The notes: generated by a model from the sequence alone, not told the origin. DNA of 34,347 nucleotides from an uncultured Bacteroidia bacterium (GCA_902794155.1 CADBGN010000038.1:1-34347); one strand, 5' to 3'; shown: positions 7,454-15,958, numbered from the stretch's first letter. Translations and numbers: made by a program.

Positions 7454-8182
7454 ATGAAGAAGACATTTTTACTGATTGCAGCCTTCTTGATGCTGGGTAG
7501 TGCTGCATTTGCTGGCGGAGGCATCGACCTCTCCATCGGACCCAAAGTCGGTTTCCAGACTGCTAAATTGTCATACGACAAAGCCGACATCAAGGCTGGA
7601 TTCTCAAACCACTTCACAGCCGGCCTATTCGGTCGCGTCACTGTTGGCCGCATCTATGTGCAACCCGAGGTACTCTATTTCAAGACCTCTAATATCTTTG
7701 ATGTAAACGTAACAGGTACCGATATTAACGAAAACCTTTTCAACCTACCCACAGGTGCTGAAGCCAACCTTACGTTAAACTCAATGAACCTCCAAGTGCC
7801 TATCATGATTGGATTCAATGTTATTGACCTTGACGTTGTCACCCTGCGTGCCCAAGTAGGTCCCACAGCCAACTTTACCCTGAAGTCAAGAACCGTGGCC
7901 GACTATAAGGTCAGCATTGAGGGACAACCCGACCAAAACATGCAACAAGAAGTGGCTGGCAACGACGACTTCGATCCCAAGACCATTTCATGGGGCGTTC
8001 AAGCTGGTGTCGGCGTCGATGTGCTGAAGCGCATCACGCTCGATATCAACTACAATTTTGGCTTGAGCAAGATGTTCGATGCGCTAAATGAGACTTCTCT
8101 TGGAGAAACTTTCGATTTCAGCAACATCGACAACACAAAACAAAACATGTTTATGGTGACCGTAGGCATCAAGCTGCTCTAA
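7454..8182 (+). CDS. Outer membrane beta-barrel protein (PorT family type)
   Basis: 242 residues starting with the signal peptide KKTFLLIAAFLMLGSAAFA. The mature protein begins GGIDLSIGPKVGFQTAKLSY and continues with strand-loop patterns typical of PorT-like 8-10-stranded barrels: RVTVGRIYVQPEVLYF, MNLQVPIMIGF, LRAQVGPTANFTL, WGVQAGVGVDVLKRITLDINYNFGLSKMF, and a final strand FMVTVGIKLL. It shares the general fold with the two flanking minus-strand barrels but is not closely similar to them. Such proteins are common, abundant, functionally undefined outer membrane proteins of Bacteroidota; PorT itself belongs to the T9SS, but I cannot say this one does. It is followed by a perfect bidirectional terminator. 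Confidence 0.8.
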   Translation: MKKTFLLIAAFLMLGSAAFAGGGIDLSIGPKVGFQTAKLSYDKADIKAGFSNHFTAGLFGRVTVGRIYVQPEVLYFKTSNIFDVNVTGTDINENLFNLPTGAEANLTLNSMNLQVPIMIGFNVIDLDVVTLRAQVGPTANFTLKSRTVADYKVSIEGQPDQNMQQEVAGNDDFDPKTISWGVQAGVGVDVLKRITLDINYNFGLSKMFDALNETSLGETFDFSNIDNTKQNMFMVTVGIKLL

Positions 8183-8202
8183 AACAGTTCAACATGTACA
8201 AC

Positions 8203-8240
8203 AAAAAAAAGAGAGCGACCATCAAGTCGCTCTCTTTTTT
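8203..8240. terminator. Bidirectional Rho-independent terminator
   Basis: A perfect 9-bp stem GAGAGCGAC/GTCGCTCTC with a 6-nt loop, flanked by eight A on the left and six T on the right. It works for both convergent barrel genes. Confidence 0.92.
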
Positions 8241-8257
8241 GTTAAATATACTAAAGA

Positions 8258-8986
8258 TTAGAACAAGACGCCCACCTCGATACCGATACGATTCTGGAGC
8301 ACATTGAGTTTCGTCTCACGATCACCAATGTCTTCACCATTTTCATAGTAATTACCGTAGTAGTTGGGGGAAATGGAATTGATGTTGTTGAGGAAATCGT
8401 GCGAGAAGTATAAACCCGCAAAAACGCGGGTCGACTCGTCAAGAGCATACTGGGCACCTGCACCGATCTTCAAGGAAGTGCGAAGGTTGCTGTATTCCTT
8501 ATTGGTTGCAACATAATCCTCGCCAGTAAAGCCTTCATAGGAATCCTTCACTTTGACTTTCTGGGCATAGCCAATGCCAGCACCCACTTGAGCATAAACG
8601 CGGAGCGGGATACCACCAAGTTCGTTGGTTACCATCTTAAGCATCAACGGGATTTCATAAATAGTCGACTTGTAATATCTGTCGACGGAAAAGGGTTGTA
8701 AGCCAGCAACGCTATCCAAGTGGGCATTTTGGAAGCTGTAATGGCCACGGTTCATGTTGACATTCACGCCCGTTGTAATGGCATAATTATCAGCAAAATA
8801 ATACTCAGCCACGACACCAACGCCGAAGCCTGTTCTCATGCCTTCACTAACAGCGGCACCCGTTGTCGAACCTGTCCAGTCAAAGCCAGGACCCAATTTT
8901 AAGCCAAAGGCAAAACCACTGTTCTGTGCTGACGCGGTCAGCGACATGGCCATCAGAAGGCCAACGATCAGTAAACTTTTCTTCAT
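8258..8986 (-). CDS. PorT-like outer membrane beta-barrel protein (paralogue of 6643-7335)
   Basis: 242 residues. The signal peptide KKSLLIVGLLMAMSLTASA precedes QNSGFAFGLKLGPGFDW. Barrel strands include RTGFGVGVVAEYYF, YEIPLMLKMV, LRVYAQVGAGIGYAQKV, LKIGAGAQYALDESTRVFAGLYFSHDFLNNI and the terminal RIGIEVGVLF. The opening, the central IEIPLKAK/YEIPLMLK strand, the QV/EAGVG-type turn and the C-terminal VGVEIG/IGIEVG strand line up with the 230-residue barrel protein 1 kb away, indicating a local duplication followed by divergence, with an unrelated-looking barrel gene now between them. It has its own well-formed promoter. Role unknown. Confidence 0.8.
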   Translation of the reverse strand: MKKSLLIVGLLMAMSLTASAQNSGFAFGLKLGPGFDWTGSTTGAAVSEGMRTGFGVGVVAEYYFADNYAITTGVNVNMNRGHYSFQNAHLDSVAGLQPFSVDRYYKSTIYEIPLMLKMVTNELGGIPLRVYAQVGAGIGYAQKVKVKDSYEGFTGEDYVATNKEYSNLRTSLKIGAGAQYALDESTRVFAGLYFSHDFLNNINSISPNYYGNYYENGEDIGDRETKLNVLQNRIGIEVGVLF

Positions 8987-9017
8987 TTGATTATAGATTT
9001 AGGTTAGTATTTGGGTA

Positions 9018-9049
9018 CAAAAGTAGTCTTTTTTTCGTTTGTGTCAATA
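9018..9049 (-). promoter_or_regulatory. Promoter of the barrel gene at 8258-8986
   Basis: The minus strand has TATTG (9045-9049) and TACTTTTG (9018-9025) with exactly 19 nt between, a good fit to the Bacteroidota consensus. The -7 lies 31 nt before the ATG. The region overlaps the upstream half of the divergent promoter for the M24 peptidase. Confidence 0.7.
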
Positions 9050-9065
9050 AATCATGGAAAATTTC

Positions 9066-9073
9066 TACCTTTG
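9066..9073 (+). promoter_or_regulatory. -7 element of the first M24 peptidase gene
   Basis: TACCTTTG followed by TAGG, 30 nt before the ATG. A TTTG lies 24 nt upstream (9038-9041), slightly too far to be a good -33. Confidence 0.6.
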
Positions 9074-9103
9074 TAGGACTAAAAAGAAAAAACAAACCTT
9101 TAT

Positions 9104-10396
9104 ATGAATAACGCCATCCCCAATCGTCTTTTCATAAGAAACAGAGCAAACCTTGCAGCCCAGCTGCCACCCAAATCCGTAGCCGTCTTCACTGCCAACG
9201 AAGCTATGCCGCGCAACGGCGACGAGTTCTTTCCGTTCCGCCAGCAGTCCGACTTCTTTTACCTTACAGGCATCAACGAAGAAAGCGCGTTTCTTCTCAT
9301 CGCACCTGATTATCCAGATGAGACCATGCGAGAAATCCTCTTCATCGAGCCTTACGATGAAGTGAAAGCTACCTGGCAAGGCGAGATGCTCGACAACGCG
9401 CACGCCTCTGAACTGTCAGGCATCAAAACCGTCAAAGGCAGCGATGCCTTCTGGATGACCTTGAACGACATCGTCTTTTCGGGTTATGGCGATACCATCT
9501 TCCTGAACAGCTACGAATATCCGAAATATGAATGTGTTGTAGAAACCATTCAAAAACGTTTCGTCAAAAGGGTCAAAGAGTTGTATCCGATGCACAACTA
9601 TGGTCGCACGGCCCCCATTTTGAACGCCCTGCGCATGGTGAAATCGGAAGACGAAATCGCCATCACAAAGCAGGCTTGCAACATCACCGCGAAGGCTTTC
9701 CGACGTTGTCTGGAGACCGTCAAGCCCGACATGTATGAATACGAGGTGCAGGCCGAAATCGAGTATATCTTCAAGCGCAACAACGCCACGGGGCATGCCT
9801 ACGCACCCATCATAGCAGGAGGCAAGAACGGTTGTTGCCTGCATTACTCCAAAAACCAAAGCCTACTCCATGATGGCGACCTGCTACTTTTCGACATCGG
9901 CTGTGAGCTGAAGAACTATTCCTCTGACTTGAGTCGAACCATACCTATTAATGGCAAGTTCACTCCGCGGCAGGCCGACTGCTACAATGCCGTGCTCCGC
10001 GTGATGAAGGAAATCACCAAACTCTACCGCCCTGGCGGCACCATCAACCTCATTAATGAGACCACACACCGCCTGATGGAACATGAAATGATCGGACTTG
10101 GCCTATTCACTGCAGAGGACGTGAAACGCCAAGACCCCGGCAAACCCTTGGAGCGCAAATACCTGATGCACGGCATGTCGCACCACATCGGCCTCGACGT
10201 GCACGACAGCATCGACAAGTTCAAGCCCTTTGAGCCTGGCATGATCCTCACCTGCGAGCCTGGTATCTACATCCGAGAGGAAGGCATCGGCATCCGCATC
10301 GAGAACGACCTGCTCATCACTGAGGGCGCCCCCATCAACCTATTTGAAGGTCTGCCAACCGAAATCGAGGAGATTGAGGCGGCAATGAAAAAATGA
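9104..10396 (+). CDS. pepP: Aminopeptidase P family (Xaa-Pro aminopeptidase, M24B)
   Basis: 430 residues. An N-terminal AMP_N domain (about 1-150, with FFYLTGINEESAFLLIAP) is followed by the M24 pita-bread catalytic domain. All five metal ligands can be placed by motif: D264 (LLLFDIGCE), D275 (YSSDLSRT), H360 (MSHHIGLDVHD), E385 (LTCEPGIYI) and E400 (GIRIENDLLIT). The enzyme would bind two divalent metals (Mn in E. coli PepP) and release N-terminal residues before proline. No signal peptide, so cytosolic. A second, divergent M24 enzyme lies 117 nt downstream on the same strand, separated by a REP-like repeat. The assignment to Xaa-Pro specificity is by family; the gene symbol is by analogy. 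Confidence 0.9.
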   Translation: MNNAIPNRLFIRNRANLAAQLPPKSVAVFTANEAMPRNGDEFFPFRQQSDFFYLTGINEESAFLLIAPDYPDETMREILFIEPYDEVKATWQGEMLDNAHASELSGIKTVKGSDAFWMTLNDIVFSGYGDTIFLNSYEYPKYECVVETIQKRFVKRVKELYPMHNYGRTAPILNALRMVKSEDEIAITKQACNITAKAFRRCLETVKPDMYEYEVQAEIEYIFKRNNATGHAYAPIIAGGKNGCCLHYSKNQSLLHDGDLLLFDIGCELKNYSSDLSRTIPINGKFTPRQADCYNAVLRVMKEITKLYRPGGTINLINETTHRLMEHEMIGLGLFTAEDVKRQDPGKPLERKYLMHGMSHHIGLDVHDSIDKFKPFEPGMILTCEPGIYIREEGIGIRIENDLLITEGAPINLFEGLPTEIEEIEAAMKK

Positions 10397-10412
10397 TTAT
10401 TTTTGCATTTTT

Positions 10413-10481
10413 GTAGAGACGCATCGAATGCGTCTCAAATCAAACCCATATTCCATTGAGACGCAATCATTGCGTCTCTAC
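10413..10481. repeat. BIME-like pair of inverted palindromic units (REP-like)
   Basis: Unit 1 reads GTA-GAGACGCAT-CGA-ATGCGTCTC (10413-10436). Unit 2, in the opposite orientation, reads GAGACGCAA-TCA-TTGCGTCTC-TAC (10458-10481). Each is a palindrome with a 3-nt centre, the two also pair with each other, and the GTA/TAC tags sit on the outer ends, with 21 nt between. It lies between the two peptidase genes. Related copies occur at 6628, 17672 and 31140. Confidence 0.85.
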
Positions 10482-10513
10482 AGATACAGAATCAACAACA
10501 AAAACAAACCAAT

Positions 10514-11935
10514 ATGTTCAATAAAGACGTTTATAGTGGCCGTCGCGCCACATTGAAAAAAATGATCTCGAAGGGTATCGCCTTCTTCCCTGCCAACAAT
10601 GAGGCACCTTTCAACTACCCTGACAACACCTATATCTACCGTCAGGACAGCAATTTCTCCTATTTCTTTGGTCTTAACCACCCCGACCTTGTCGGCGTCA
10701 TCGACTTTGAGACGGGCGAGGAAATCCTCTTCGGTGTAGAAGTCACCATCGACGACGTGATCTGGTGCGGTCCCCTGCCCTCACTGAAGGAGCAAGGTGA
10801 AAAAATCGGCATCACCGACTGTCGCGACTTCAACAAGTTTGGTGAATACCTCCAGCAAGCCATGGCCAAAGGCCGCCAAATCCACATGCTGCCTACCTAT
10901 CGCGGCGACACGCAGATTCAATGCTCGAACTGGCTGAACTGCCATGTGAGCCAAGTAAAGGAGCATGTCAGTCTAGAACTCATCAAAGCTGTCATCTCCA
11001 TGCGCGAGGTGAAGAGCGAACTCGAAATCGCCGAGATGGAACGCGCTGCCAACACGGCCTATTACATGCACACCACGGCTATGAAGATGTGTAAACCCGG
11101 CATGGTTGAGCAAGAGATTGCCGGTGTGGTGGAAGGTCTCTCTCTTTCGGGCGGCGGTCCCGTGTCGTTCCCCGTCATCCTCAGCGTTGACGGTCAAACG
11201 CTACACAACCATGGTCACCACAATGTGCTGAAAGAAGGCCGCATGATGGTTTGCGACGCCGGTGCCGAGACGGAGAACTACTATGCCTCCGACTTCACTC
11301 GTACCACTCCCGTGGGTGGCGTTTTCAACCAACGCCAGCGCGAGATTTATGAGATCGTGCTCGCTGCCAACCAAGCCGTAGCCGCCAACACGCGTCCCTA
11401 CATGCCTTATTTAGAGATGCACACCCTTGCTTGCCGCACATTGATTGAAGGCTTGAAAGGCGTCGGCCTGATGAAGGGCGACACTGAAGAAGCCCTGATG
11501 AACGGTGCCCACTGGCTCTTCATGCCTCACGGCCTCGGCCACATGCTGGGCATGGACGTGCACGACATGGAAGGCCTCGGCGAGACCTACGTGGGTTACG
11601 ACGACATCACACCGCGCAGTACCAAGCTGGGCTTCAGCGGACTACGCTGCGGCAAGACCTTGAAACCAGGCTTTGTAGTCACCGACGAACCAGGCATCTA
11701 CTTCATCCCCACCCTCATCGACATGTGGAAAGCCGAAGGCAAGTTCAAGGAGTTCATCAACTACGACAAGCTGGAGACCTACAAGGACTTTGGCGGCATC
11801 CGCATAGAAGACGACCTACTTATCACCGAAGACGGCTGCCGTATCCTCGGGCGACCGATACCCAAGACCGTTGCAGAGGTCGAAGAGATATGTGCCCAAG
11901 GCCGCGAATGGATTAAGATGACAGCAATGTATTAA
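10514..11935 (+). CDS. M24 family metallopeptidase, aminopeptidase P-like
   Basis: 473 residues, a distant paralogue of the preceding pepP. The N-terminal AMP_N-like domain (SNFSYFFGLNHPDLVGVIDFETGEEILF) precedes the M24 domain with ligands D248 (VCDAGAETEN), D260 (YYASDFTRT), H343 (GLGHMLGMDVHD), E392 (VTDEPGIYF) and E432 (GIRIEDDLLIT). All five are conserved, so it should be active. Compared with the first enzyme it has an insertion between the catalytic Glu and the final Glu (about 397-425, LIDMWKAEGKFKEFINYDKL), a layout seen in many Bacteroidota Xaa-Pro aminopeptidases. Cytosolic. No promoter box is visible in the 117-nt spacer, so it may be co-transcribed with pepP through the REP element. 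A strong terminator follows. Confidence 0.88.
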   Translation: MFNKDVYSGRRATLKKMISKGIAFFPANNEAPFNYPDNTYIYRQDSNFSYFFGLNHPDLVGVIDFETGEEILFGVEVTIDDVIWCGPLPSLKEQGEKIGITDCRDFNKFGEYLQQAMAKGRQIHMLPTYRGDTQIQCSNWLNCHVSQVKEHVSLELIKAVISMREVKSELEIAEMERAANTAYYMHTTAMKMCKPGMVEQEIAGVVEGLSLSGGGPVSFPVILSVDGQTLHNHGHHNVLKEGRMMVCDAGAETENYYASDFTRTTPVGGVFNQRQREIYEIVLAANQAVAANTRPYMPYLEMHTLACRTLIEGLKGVGLMKGDTEEALMNGAHWLFMPHGLGHMLGMDVHDMEGLGETYVGYDDITPRSTKLGFSGLRCGKTLKPGFVVTDEPGIYFIPTLIDMWKAEGKFKEFINYDKLETYKDFGGIRIEDDLLITEDGCRILGRPIPKTVAEVEEICAQGREWIKMTAMY

Positions 11936-11971
11936 ACGAAAAAAGCGAGGCGTTGCCTCGCTTTTTTCGTT
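11936..11971. terminator. Bidirectional Rho-independent terminator
   Basis: A perfect stem GCGAGGC/GCCTCGC with GTT loop, flanked by AACGAAAAAA and TTTTTTCGTT, so the whole 36 nt is one long palindrome. It ends both the M24 peptidase and the convergent TonB receptor gene. Confidence 0.93.
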
Positions 11972-14494
11972 TTAAAACTCCATCACCAACTTCACGTTGA
12001 CATATCGTGGCGTCAAGTAATTTGGTGCGCCATAATAGCTATTGTCAATATACTTCACCCAGTTGTAAGAAATGACATTCGGGATGTCCAAAAGGTTGAA
12101 GACATCCACGCTCACATACATGTTCCTCACGTAGCGCAACGGGTTGCCCTTGCTAAAGCTACTGGCCTCGCTGATGAGTTGCTTAGTGAAACCAATGTCG
12201 ACACGGCGGTAGGCTGGATAACGACTCGAAGTGGAATAGAAGTCCGAATTGTTGTCGTTGATAGGCAGACCCATGCCGAAGGTCAACGTCATATTAACAC
12301 GCCATGTTGGGGCATTGGGGATGTAATCCTGGAAAAACAGTGAGAAGTTGACCAACTGGTTCGATGGACGATAGTGCCAACCCAATGCAAGGGTATCAGC
12401 CACTTGGGCATCGGAATGGTTGTAGAACGGGAGCGTATCGCCATGCACACCAACCAAAAGATAATCACCACGAATATCTTCTCTTGCCCGCATGAATGAA
12501 AGGCTTGCCCAACTGTCAATACCTTTCACAAACTCGCCATTCACCTTGAAATCAAGGCCTGTCGTGTAAGCTCTAGCAGATTGGTCGGCATAGTAACGGA
12601 TGCGTACATTGTCAATGTCGTATGGGATGACGTGGGTGAACCACTTAAAATACAACTCCGAGGTCAGGATGAAAGGCCGGTTGAAGGCACGAAACTTGAA
12701 GTCGTTGCCCGCCACGACCTGATATGACCGCTGTACCTCAGCATCCTTGAATAGGCTGCCGTCGCGGTTGCGAATCTCGCGGTAGAACGGCGTTTGGTTA
12801 TACACACCACCCGACAAGCGATAAACCGTCTCACGTTTCTCATTCTCAGGCTTGTAAGCGACGCCTGCCCTCGGACTGACATACACCTTTTTATTATAGC
12901 CCCAATAATTAGCTCTCAAACCACCCGTAATGACAAACTCGCCCTTGTCTTTATAGGGAATGGTCCAGGAATTCTGCACAAAACCGTCAAGATTATTGAC
13001 AGACAGCACATTATTCGACTTATGCACAAAGTCCATCCCGATCTCAGGCAACACATCGGGGTAGCCACCAATGATGTCGGGAACATGGGGCAAGCTGTAA
13101 CCTGCCGAGTCCATCATCTGCCATTCGTTCACCACGTCGTCGATATCCTGATGCTGGAAGCGGAAGCCCCACTTCAGCAACTTGTTGTCGAAGGCATAGA
13201 GACCTTTGTGGTCGATATTATAGACTTGGGCATAGAAACCATTGCGGGCATGTTTGGTGAGCGTACCCACTTCATGGTTCTCAATCACCTCACCAAAGTC
13301 ATCGGAGCCGAAGGAAGTGTTACGGATGCCGAAGAAATACTGTTCCCGAATGTCGAAGGTTTCAGTTTCGTAAGCAGAATAGGCTGAAGCTATCCATTTC
13401 AGATTCAAGTCTTTGTTGGGTTTGTAAGACAAGGTCATGGCGCCTAAACCCGTGGCATAGTCGTCGATTTCCTGACCGTCGAAATACACATTCAGCTGCA
13501 ACGGCAAGTCGATAGTGCCAAAATTGACTTGGGCATTTTGGGGAATCAACATGTAACGGTTCTTGGAATAATAGCCCAATAACGACAAACTCCATTTATC
13601 GTTAAAATGATAATTGAACAAGGCTTGTGCATCAGTGAAATTGGGTTTGTAGTCGCCCTTGGTGTTCATCATGCCCAATGCCAATGCCGTGTTTTTGTAG
13701 CGCGCACCGACCAAATAGCTGAACTTCTCGTTTTTCGTAGCACCTTCCACATGGGCTTCGGCACCCAAAAGACTCAACGACAGCGAACCCGCCATCTCTT
13801 TTGGGGTTTTATAAGACACGTCGAGCACCGACGACATCTTGTCGCCATACTCCGCAGCAAAGCCGCCAGCCGAAAACTCGATGTTGTTGACCAATTGAGA
13901 GTTAACAAAACTAAGGCCTTCCTGCTGTCCCGAACCGACGAGGAAAGGACGGTAGATCTCGATGCCATTCACATAAATCAAGTTCTCGTCGAAGTTGCCT
14001 CCGCGCACCCGATATTGCGAGCTCAGCTCGTTATTCGACACCACACCCGGCAATGTCTTAATCAAGGTCTCAACGCCACCACCCATCGTTGGGAGCATAG
14101 TAGCCTGCTTGGCATCAAGTCGCGTCAAACTAGAGGCTTCGGTGCCACGGTCGCTGATGACAGCATCAGGAAGCACTGTGGCGGTTGAATGCAGCACCAT
14201 GTCGAGTTTCCGTTTCTCGCCTTTTTTCAGTCGTACCGTAGCCTTGTTCTGTTCGTAGCCAATGAATGAGAAATGGATGGTCCAAGTGGAATCCGACAAT
14301 AGCGAGAGTTCATAATAGCCACGGGAATTGGTCGTATAGCCCACTAACAGTTCTGGAACCACTACATTAGCCATTTCAATAGGATGCCCTTGCTCGTCAA
14401 TCACCTTACCGTAAACCGTAGCTGTGGGCAGTTGTTGTGCCGAGACAAACAAAGAAGCAAACAAGAATGCTATGAGGATAAACTTCGCTCGCAT
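11972..14494 (-). CDS. TonB-dependent outer membrane receptor with carboxypeptidase-like N-terminal domain
   Basis: 840 residues. Signal peptide FILIAFLFASLFVSA; then a CarboxypepD_reg-like beta-sandwich domain (about 25-105: VYGKVIDEQGHPIEMANVVV and FSFIGYEQNKATV), a plug domain (about 120-230: METLIKTLPGVV-type stretch, QYRVRGGNFDENLIYVNGIEI, FSAGGFAAEYGDKMSSVLDV) and a 22-strand type barrel to the C-terminus (YVNVKLVMEF). It would import a large substrate through the outer membrane using TonB energy. There is no SusD partner or sugar-active enzyme beside it, and it is shorter than SusC proteins, so it is more like the orphan TonB receptors of Bacteroidota than a polysaccharide-utilisation receptor. 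No regulator or iron-box is visible. Substrate unknown. Confidence 0.92.
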   Translation of the reverse strand: MRAKFILIAFLFASLFVSAQQLPTATVYGKVIDEQGHPIEMANVVVPELLVGYTTNSRGYYELSLLSDSTWTIHFSFIGYEQNKATVRLKKGEKRKLDMVLHSTATVLPDAVISDRGTEASSLTRLDAKQATMLPTMGGGVETLIKTLPGVVSNNELSSQYRVRGGNFDENLIYVNGIEIYRPFLVGSGQQEGLSFVNSQLVNNIEFSAGGFAAEYGDKMSSVLDVSYKTPKEMAGSLSLSLLGAEAHVEGATKNEKFSYLVGARYKNTALALGMMNTKGDYKPNFTDAQALFNYHFNDKWSLSLLGYYSKNRYMLIPQNAQVNFGTIDLPLQLNVYFDGQEIDDYATGLGAMTLSYKPNKDLNLKWIASAYSAYETETFDIREQYFFGIRNTSFGSDDFGEVIENHEVGTLTKHARNGFYAQVYNIDHKGLYAFDNKLLKWGFRFQHQDIDDVVNEWQMMDSAGYSLPHVPDIIGGYPDVLPEIGMDFVHKSNNVLSVNNLDGFVQNSWTIPYKDKGEFVITGGLRANYWGYNKKVYVSPRAGVAYKPENEKRETVYRLSGGVYNQTPFYREIRNRDGSLFKDAEVQRSYQVVAGNDFKFRAFNRPFILTSELYFKWFTHVIPYDIDNVRIRYYADQSARAYTTGLDFKVNGEFVKGIDSWASLSFMRAREDIRGDYLLVGVHGDTLPFYNHSDAQVADTLALGWHYRPSNQLVNFSLFFQDYIPNAPTWRVNMTLTFGMGLPINDNNSDFYSTSSRYPAYRRVDIGFTKQLISEASSFSKGNPLRYVRNMYVSVDVFNLLDIPNVISYNWVKYIDNSYYGAPNYLTPRYVNVKLVMEF

Positions 14495-14557
14495 GAATGG
14501 ATAACTGAAATTGCCGGAAATTATTATCTTTAATAAGCGGTTTGAAGCCTATTCAAA

Positions 14558-14589
14558 CAAAAAAAGCCGCTGCGCAAGGCACAGCAGCT
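14558..14589 (-). terminator. Terminator after rpmB
   Basis: On the minus strand AGCTGCTGTGC-CTT-GCGCAGCGGCT, an 11-bp stem with two G-U pairs, followed by TTTTTTTG. It is 26 nt past the L28 stop. Confidence 0.85.
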
Positions 14590-14615
14590 CTGATATGATT
14601 CACATCGGCAAAGGA

Positions 14616-14858
14616 TTACCAACGTTCAAGGTTACCCTCTGCAGAGGCATCCAAAATGGCTTGGTAGATACCCTTCTTGTTGATGGTACGCATACCGGCA
14701 GCCGAAACCTTCAGCACAATCCATTCATCCCATTCCGGAACATAGAACTTCTTGATTTTCAAATTCGGTTCAAACGTTCTCTTGGTCCTTTTGTTGGAGT
14801 GAGAAACATTGTTGCCGTGCATGACCTTCTTACCTGTAATTTGACAAACTTTTGACAT
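14616..14858 (-). CDS. rpmB: Large-subunit ribosomal protein bL28
   Basis: An 80-residue basic protein beginning [20 protein letters not shown], with [18 protein letters not shown] and a C-terminal [14 protein letters not shown], all typical of bL28. It lies in the 50S subunit near the E site and interacts with 23S rRNA. In many bacteria rpmB is followed by rpmG (bL33); here a terminator and then a TonB receptor follow, so it is transcribed alone. It has its own promoter upstream. Confidence 0.96.
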   Translation of the reverse strand: MSKVCQITGKKVMHGNNVSHSNKRTKRTFEPNLKIKKFYVPEWDEWIVLKVSAAGMRTINKKGIYQAILDASAEGNLERW

Positions 14859-14904
14859 GACTCTTATCCTTTATTATTTATACTTGTCTTTTTCTAACGG
14901 GCTG

Positions 14905-14912
14905 CAAAAATA
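14905..14912 (-). promoter_or_regulatory. -7 element of the rpmB promoter
   Basis: TATTTTTG on the minus strand, followed by CAGCCCG, the same seven-base extension as the EF-G promoter. 46 nt before the ATG. AT-rich upstream, no clear -33. Confidence 0.6.
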
Positions 14913-15000
14913 CAATTTTTTTCGTTTCAAAATCCCTTTCAGCAAAAAAATATGGCAAAAAAATTCACGAAACGCTAAAAATCTTGACTTTACGAGGTCT

Positions 15001-15912
15001 TCAACTCTTCATGTGAACATCCATTTGCGGGAACGGGATGTGCAATTCCTCCTCCGCAAAGGCTTTGTAAACCTTCTCATTCATGCTAAAAAACACCGGC
15101 CAATAGTCTTTCGAGTTGACCCAAGCGCGCATGGTGATGTCGACAGAGCTGTCGTTGAGTTTGCCCAATTCGATAAAAGGCTCGGGGGATGTAAGAATGC
15201 GCTCATCGGCATCACAAAGCCTACGCAAGACCATTTTTGCCTTGTCGTAGTCGTCACCGTACGAGATGGAATACACCCAATCGACGCGACGCGTCTTTTG
15301 CTTCGAGTAGTTGGTCATCACTCCAGTAGCAAGCGCGCCATTGGGCAAAATGACTTCTTTGTTGTCCATCGTCAACAGATGCGTATTGAAAATCTGTATC
15401 TCGCTCACCTTGCCTTCCATGCCTTGTGCTGCAATGAAATCACCCACCTTGAAAGGCCTGAACATGATGATTAATACACCGCCGGCGAAGTTTTGCAAGG
15501 TGCCGCCTAGCGACATGCCCACAGCCAGACCTGCCGAAGCCAGCAGTGCCACCAACGAAGAGGTATTAATTCCCAAGATGCCGACGATGGCCATGATGAG
15601 GAAGAAATACAGCACCACCGAGACCAAATTCGACAAGAAACTATGCAAGGTGGCATCACCATGACGGCTCATCAATCCGTTGGCCATCCATTTCTTGATC
15701 AACTTGATGACCCACCGGCCCAAAAGCAACACCACAATAGCCGCGACAAGCTTCAATCCAAATGGAACAAGATATTCCTTCACCAAATCAGGAAGCCATT
15801 CCGAAACGGGTGTTGTTGTGAGCTTTTTGACGCCATCAACCAAATTATTGACCGACGTGGTATCTTGTATGGTCTCTGTCACTTGTTCAACCAAGGTGTC
15901 GTTTTCCATCAT
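15001..15912 (-). CDS. mscS: Small-conductance mechanosensitive channel (MscS family)
   Basis: 303 residues from the ATG at 15912. Order: amphipathic N-terminus, a first membrane helix (VPFGLKLVAAIVVLLLGRWVI), a second (FLSNLVSVVLYFFLIMAIVGIL), and the pore-lining TM3 SSLVALLASAGLAVGMSLGG followed by TLQNFAGGVLIIMFRPFKVGDFI, the MscS signature. The cytosolic beta domain (EGKVSEIQIFNTHLLTMDNKEVILPNG) and an alpha-beta C-terminal domain follow. It opens under membrane tension to release solutes during osmotic downshock. The frame extends 23 codons further upstream, but that would run through the promoter at 15931-15938, so the start is the MMEND methionine pair; the second ATG (15909) is also possible. 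Divergent from the exosortase gene. Confidence 0.92.
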   Translation of the reverse strand: MMENDTLVEQVTETIQDTTSVNNLVDGVKKLTTTPVSEWLPDLVKEYLVPFGLKLVAAIVVLLLGRWVIKLIKKWMANGLMSRHGDATLHSFLSNLVSVVLYFFLIMAIVGILGINTSSLVALLASAGLAVGMSLGGTLQNFAGGVLIIMFRPFKVGDFIAAQGMEGKVSEIQIFNTHLLTMDNKEVILPNGALATGVMTNYSKQKTRRVDWVYSISYGDDYDKAKMVLRRLCDADERILTSPEPFIELGKLNDSSVDITMRAWVNSKDYWPVFFSMNEKVYKAFAEEELHIPFPQMDVHMKS

Positions 15913-15918
15913 TTCTAT

Positions 15919-15938
15919 TACTTTTGAATGCAAAAGTA
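15919..15938. promoter_or_regulatory. Palindromic pair of facing -7 elements
   Basis: TACTTTTG-AATG-CAAAAGTA is a perfect inverted repeat in which each arm is a Bacteroidota -7 box, one per strand. The minus-strand copy (15931-15938) is 19 nt before the mscS start. The plus-strand copy (15919-15926) points at the exosortase gene, which also has TAATTTTG at 15951. Confidence 0.6.
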
Positions 15939-15950
15939 CGGAATATTCAT

Positions 15951-15958
15951 TAATTTTG
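15951..15958 (+). promoter_or_regulatory. -7 element upstream of the exosortase gene
   Basis: TAATTTTG, 26 nt before the ATG at 15985. A longer frame would begin at 15928, upstream of this box; the ATG at 15985 is preferred. Confidence 0.5.

Noticed and set aside
12794-14188. Two plus-strand frames of about 195 codons (12794-13387 and 13607-14188)
   Set aside because: Both are antisense to the TonB receptor gene, with no recognisable motif and no promoter.
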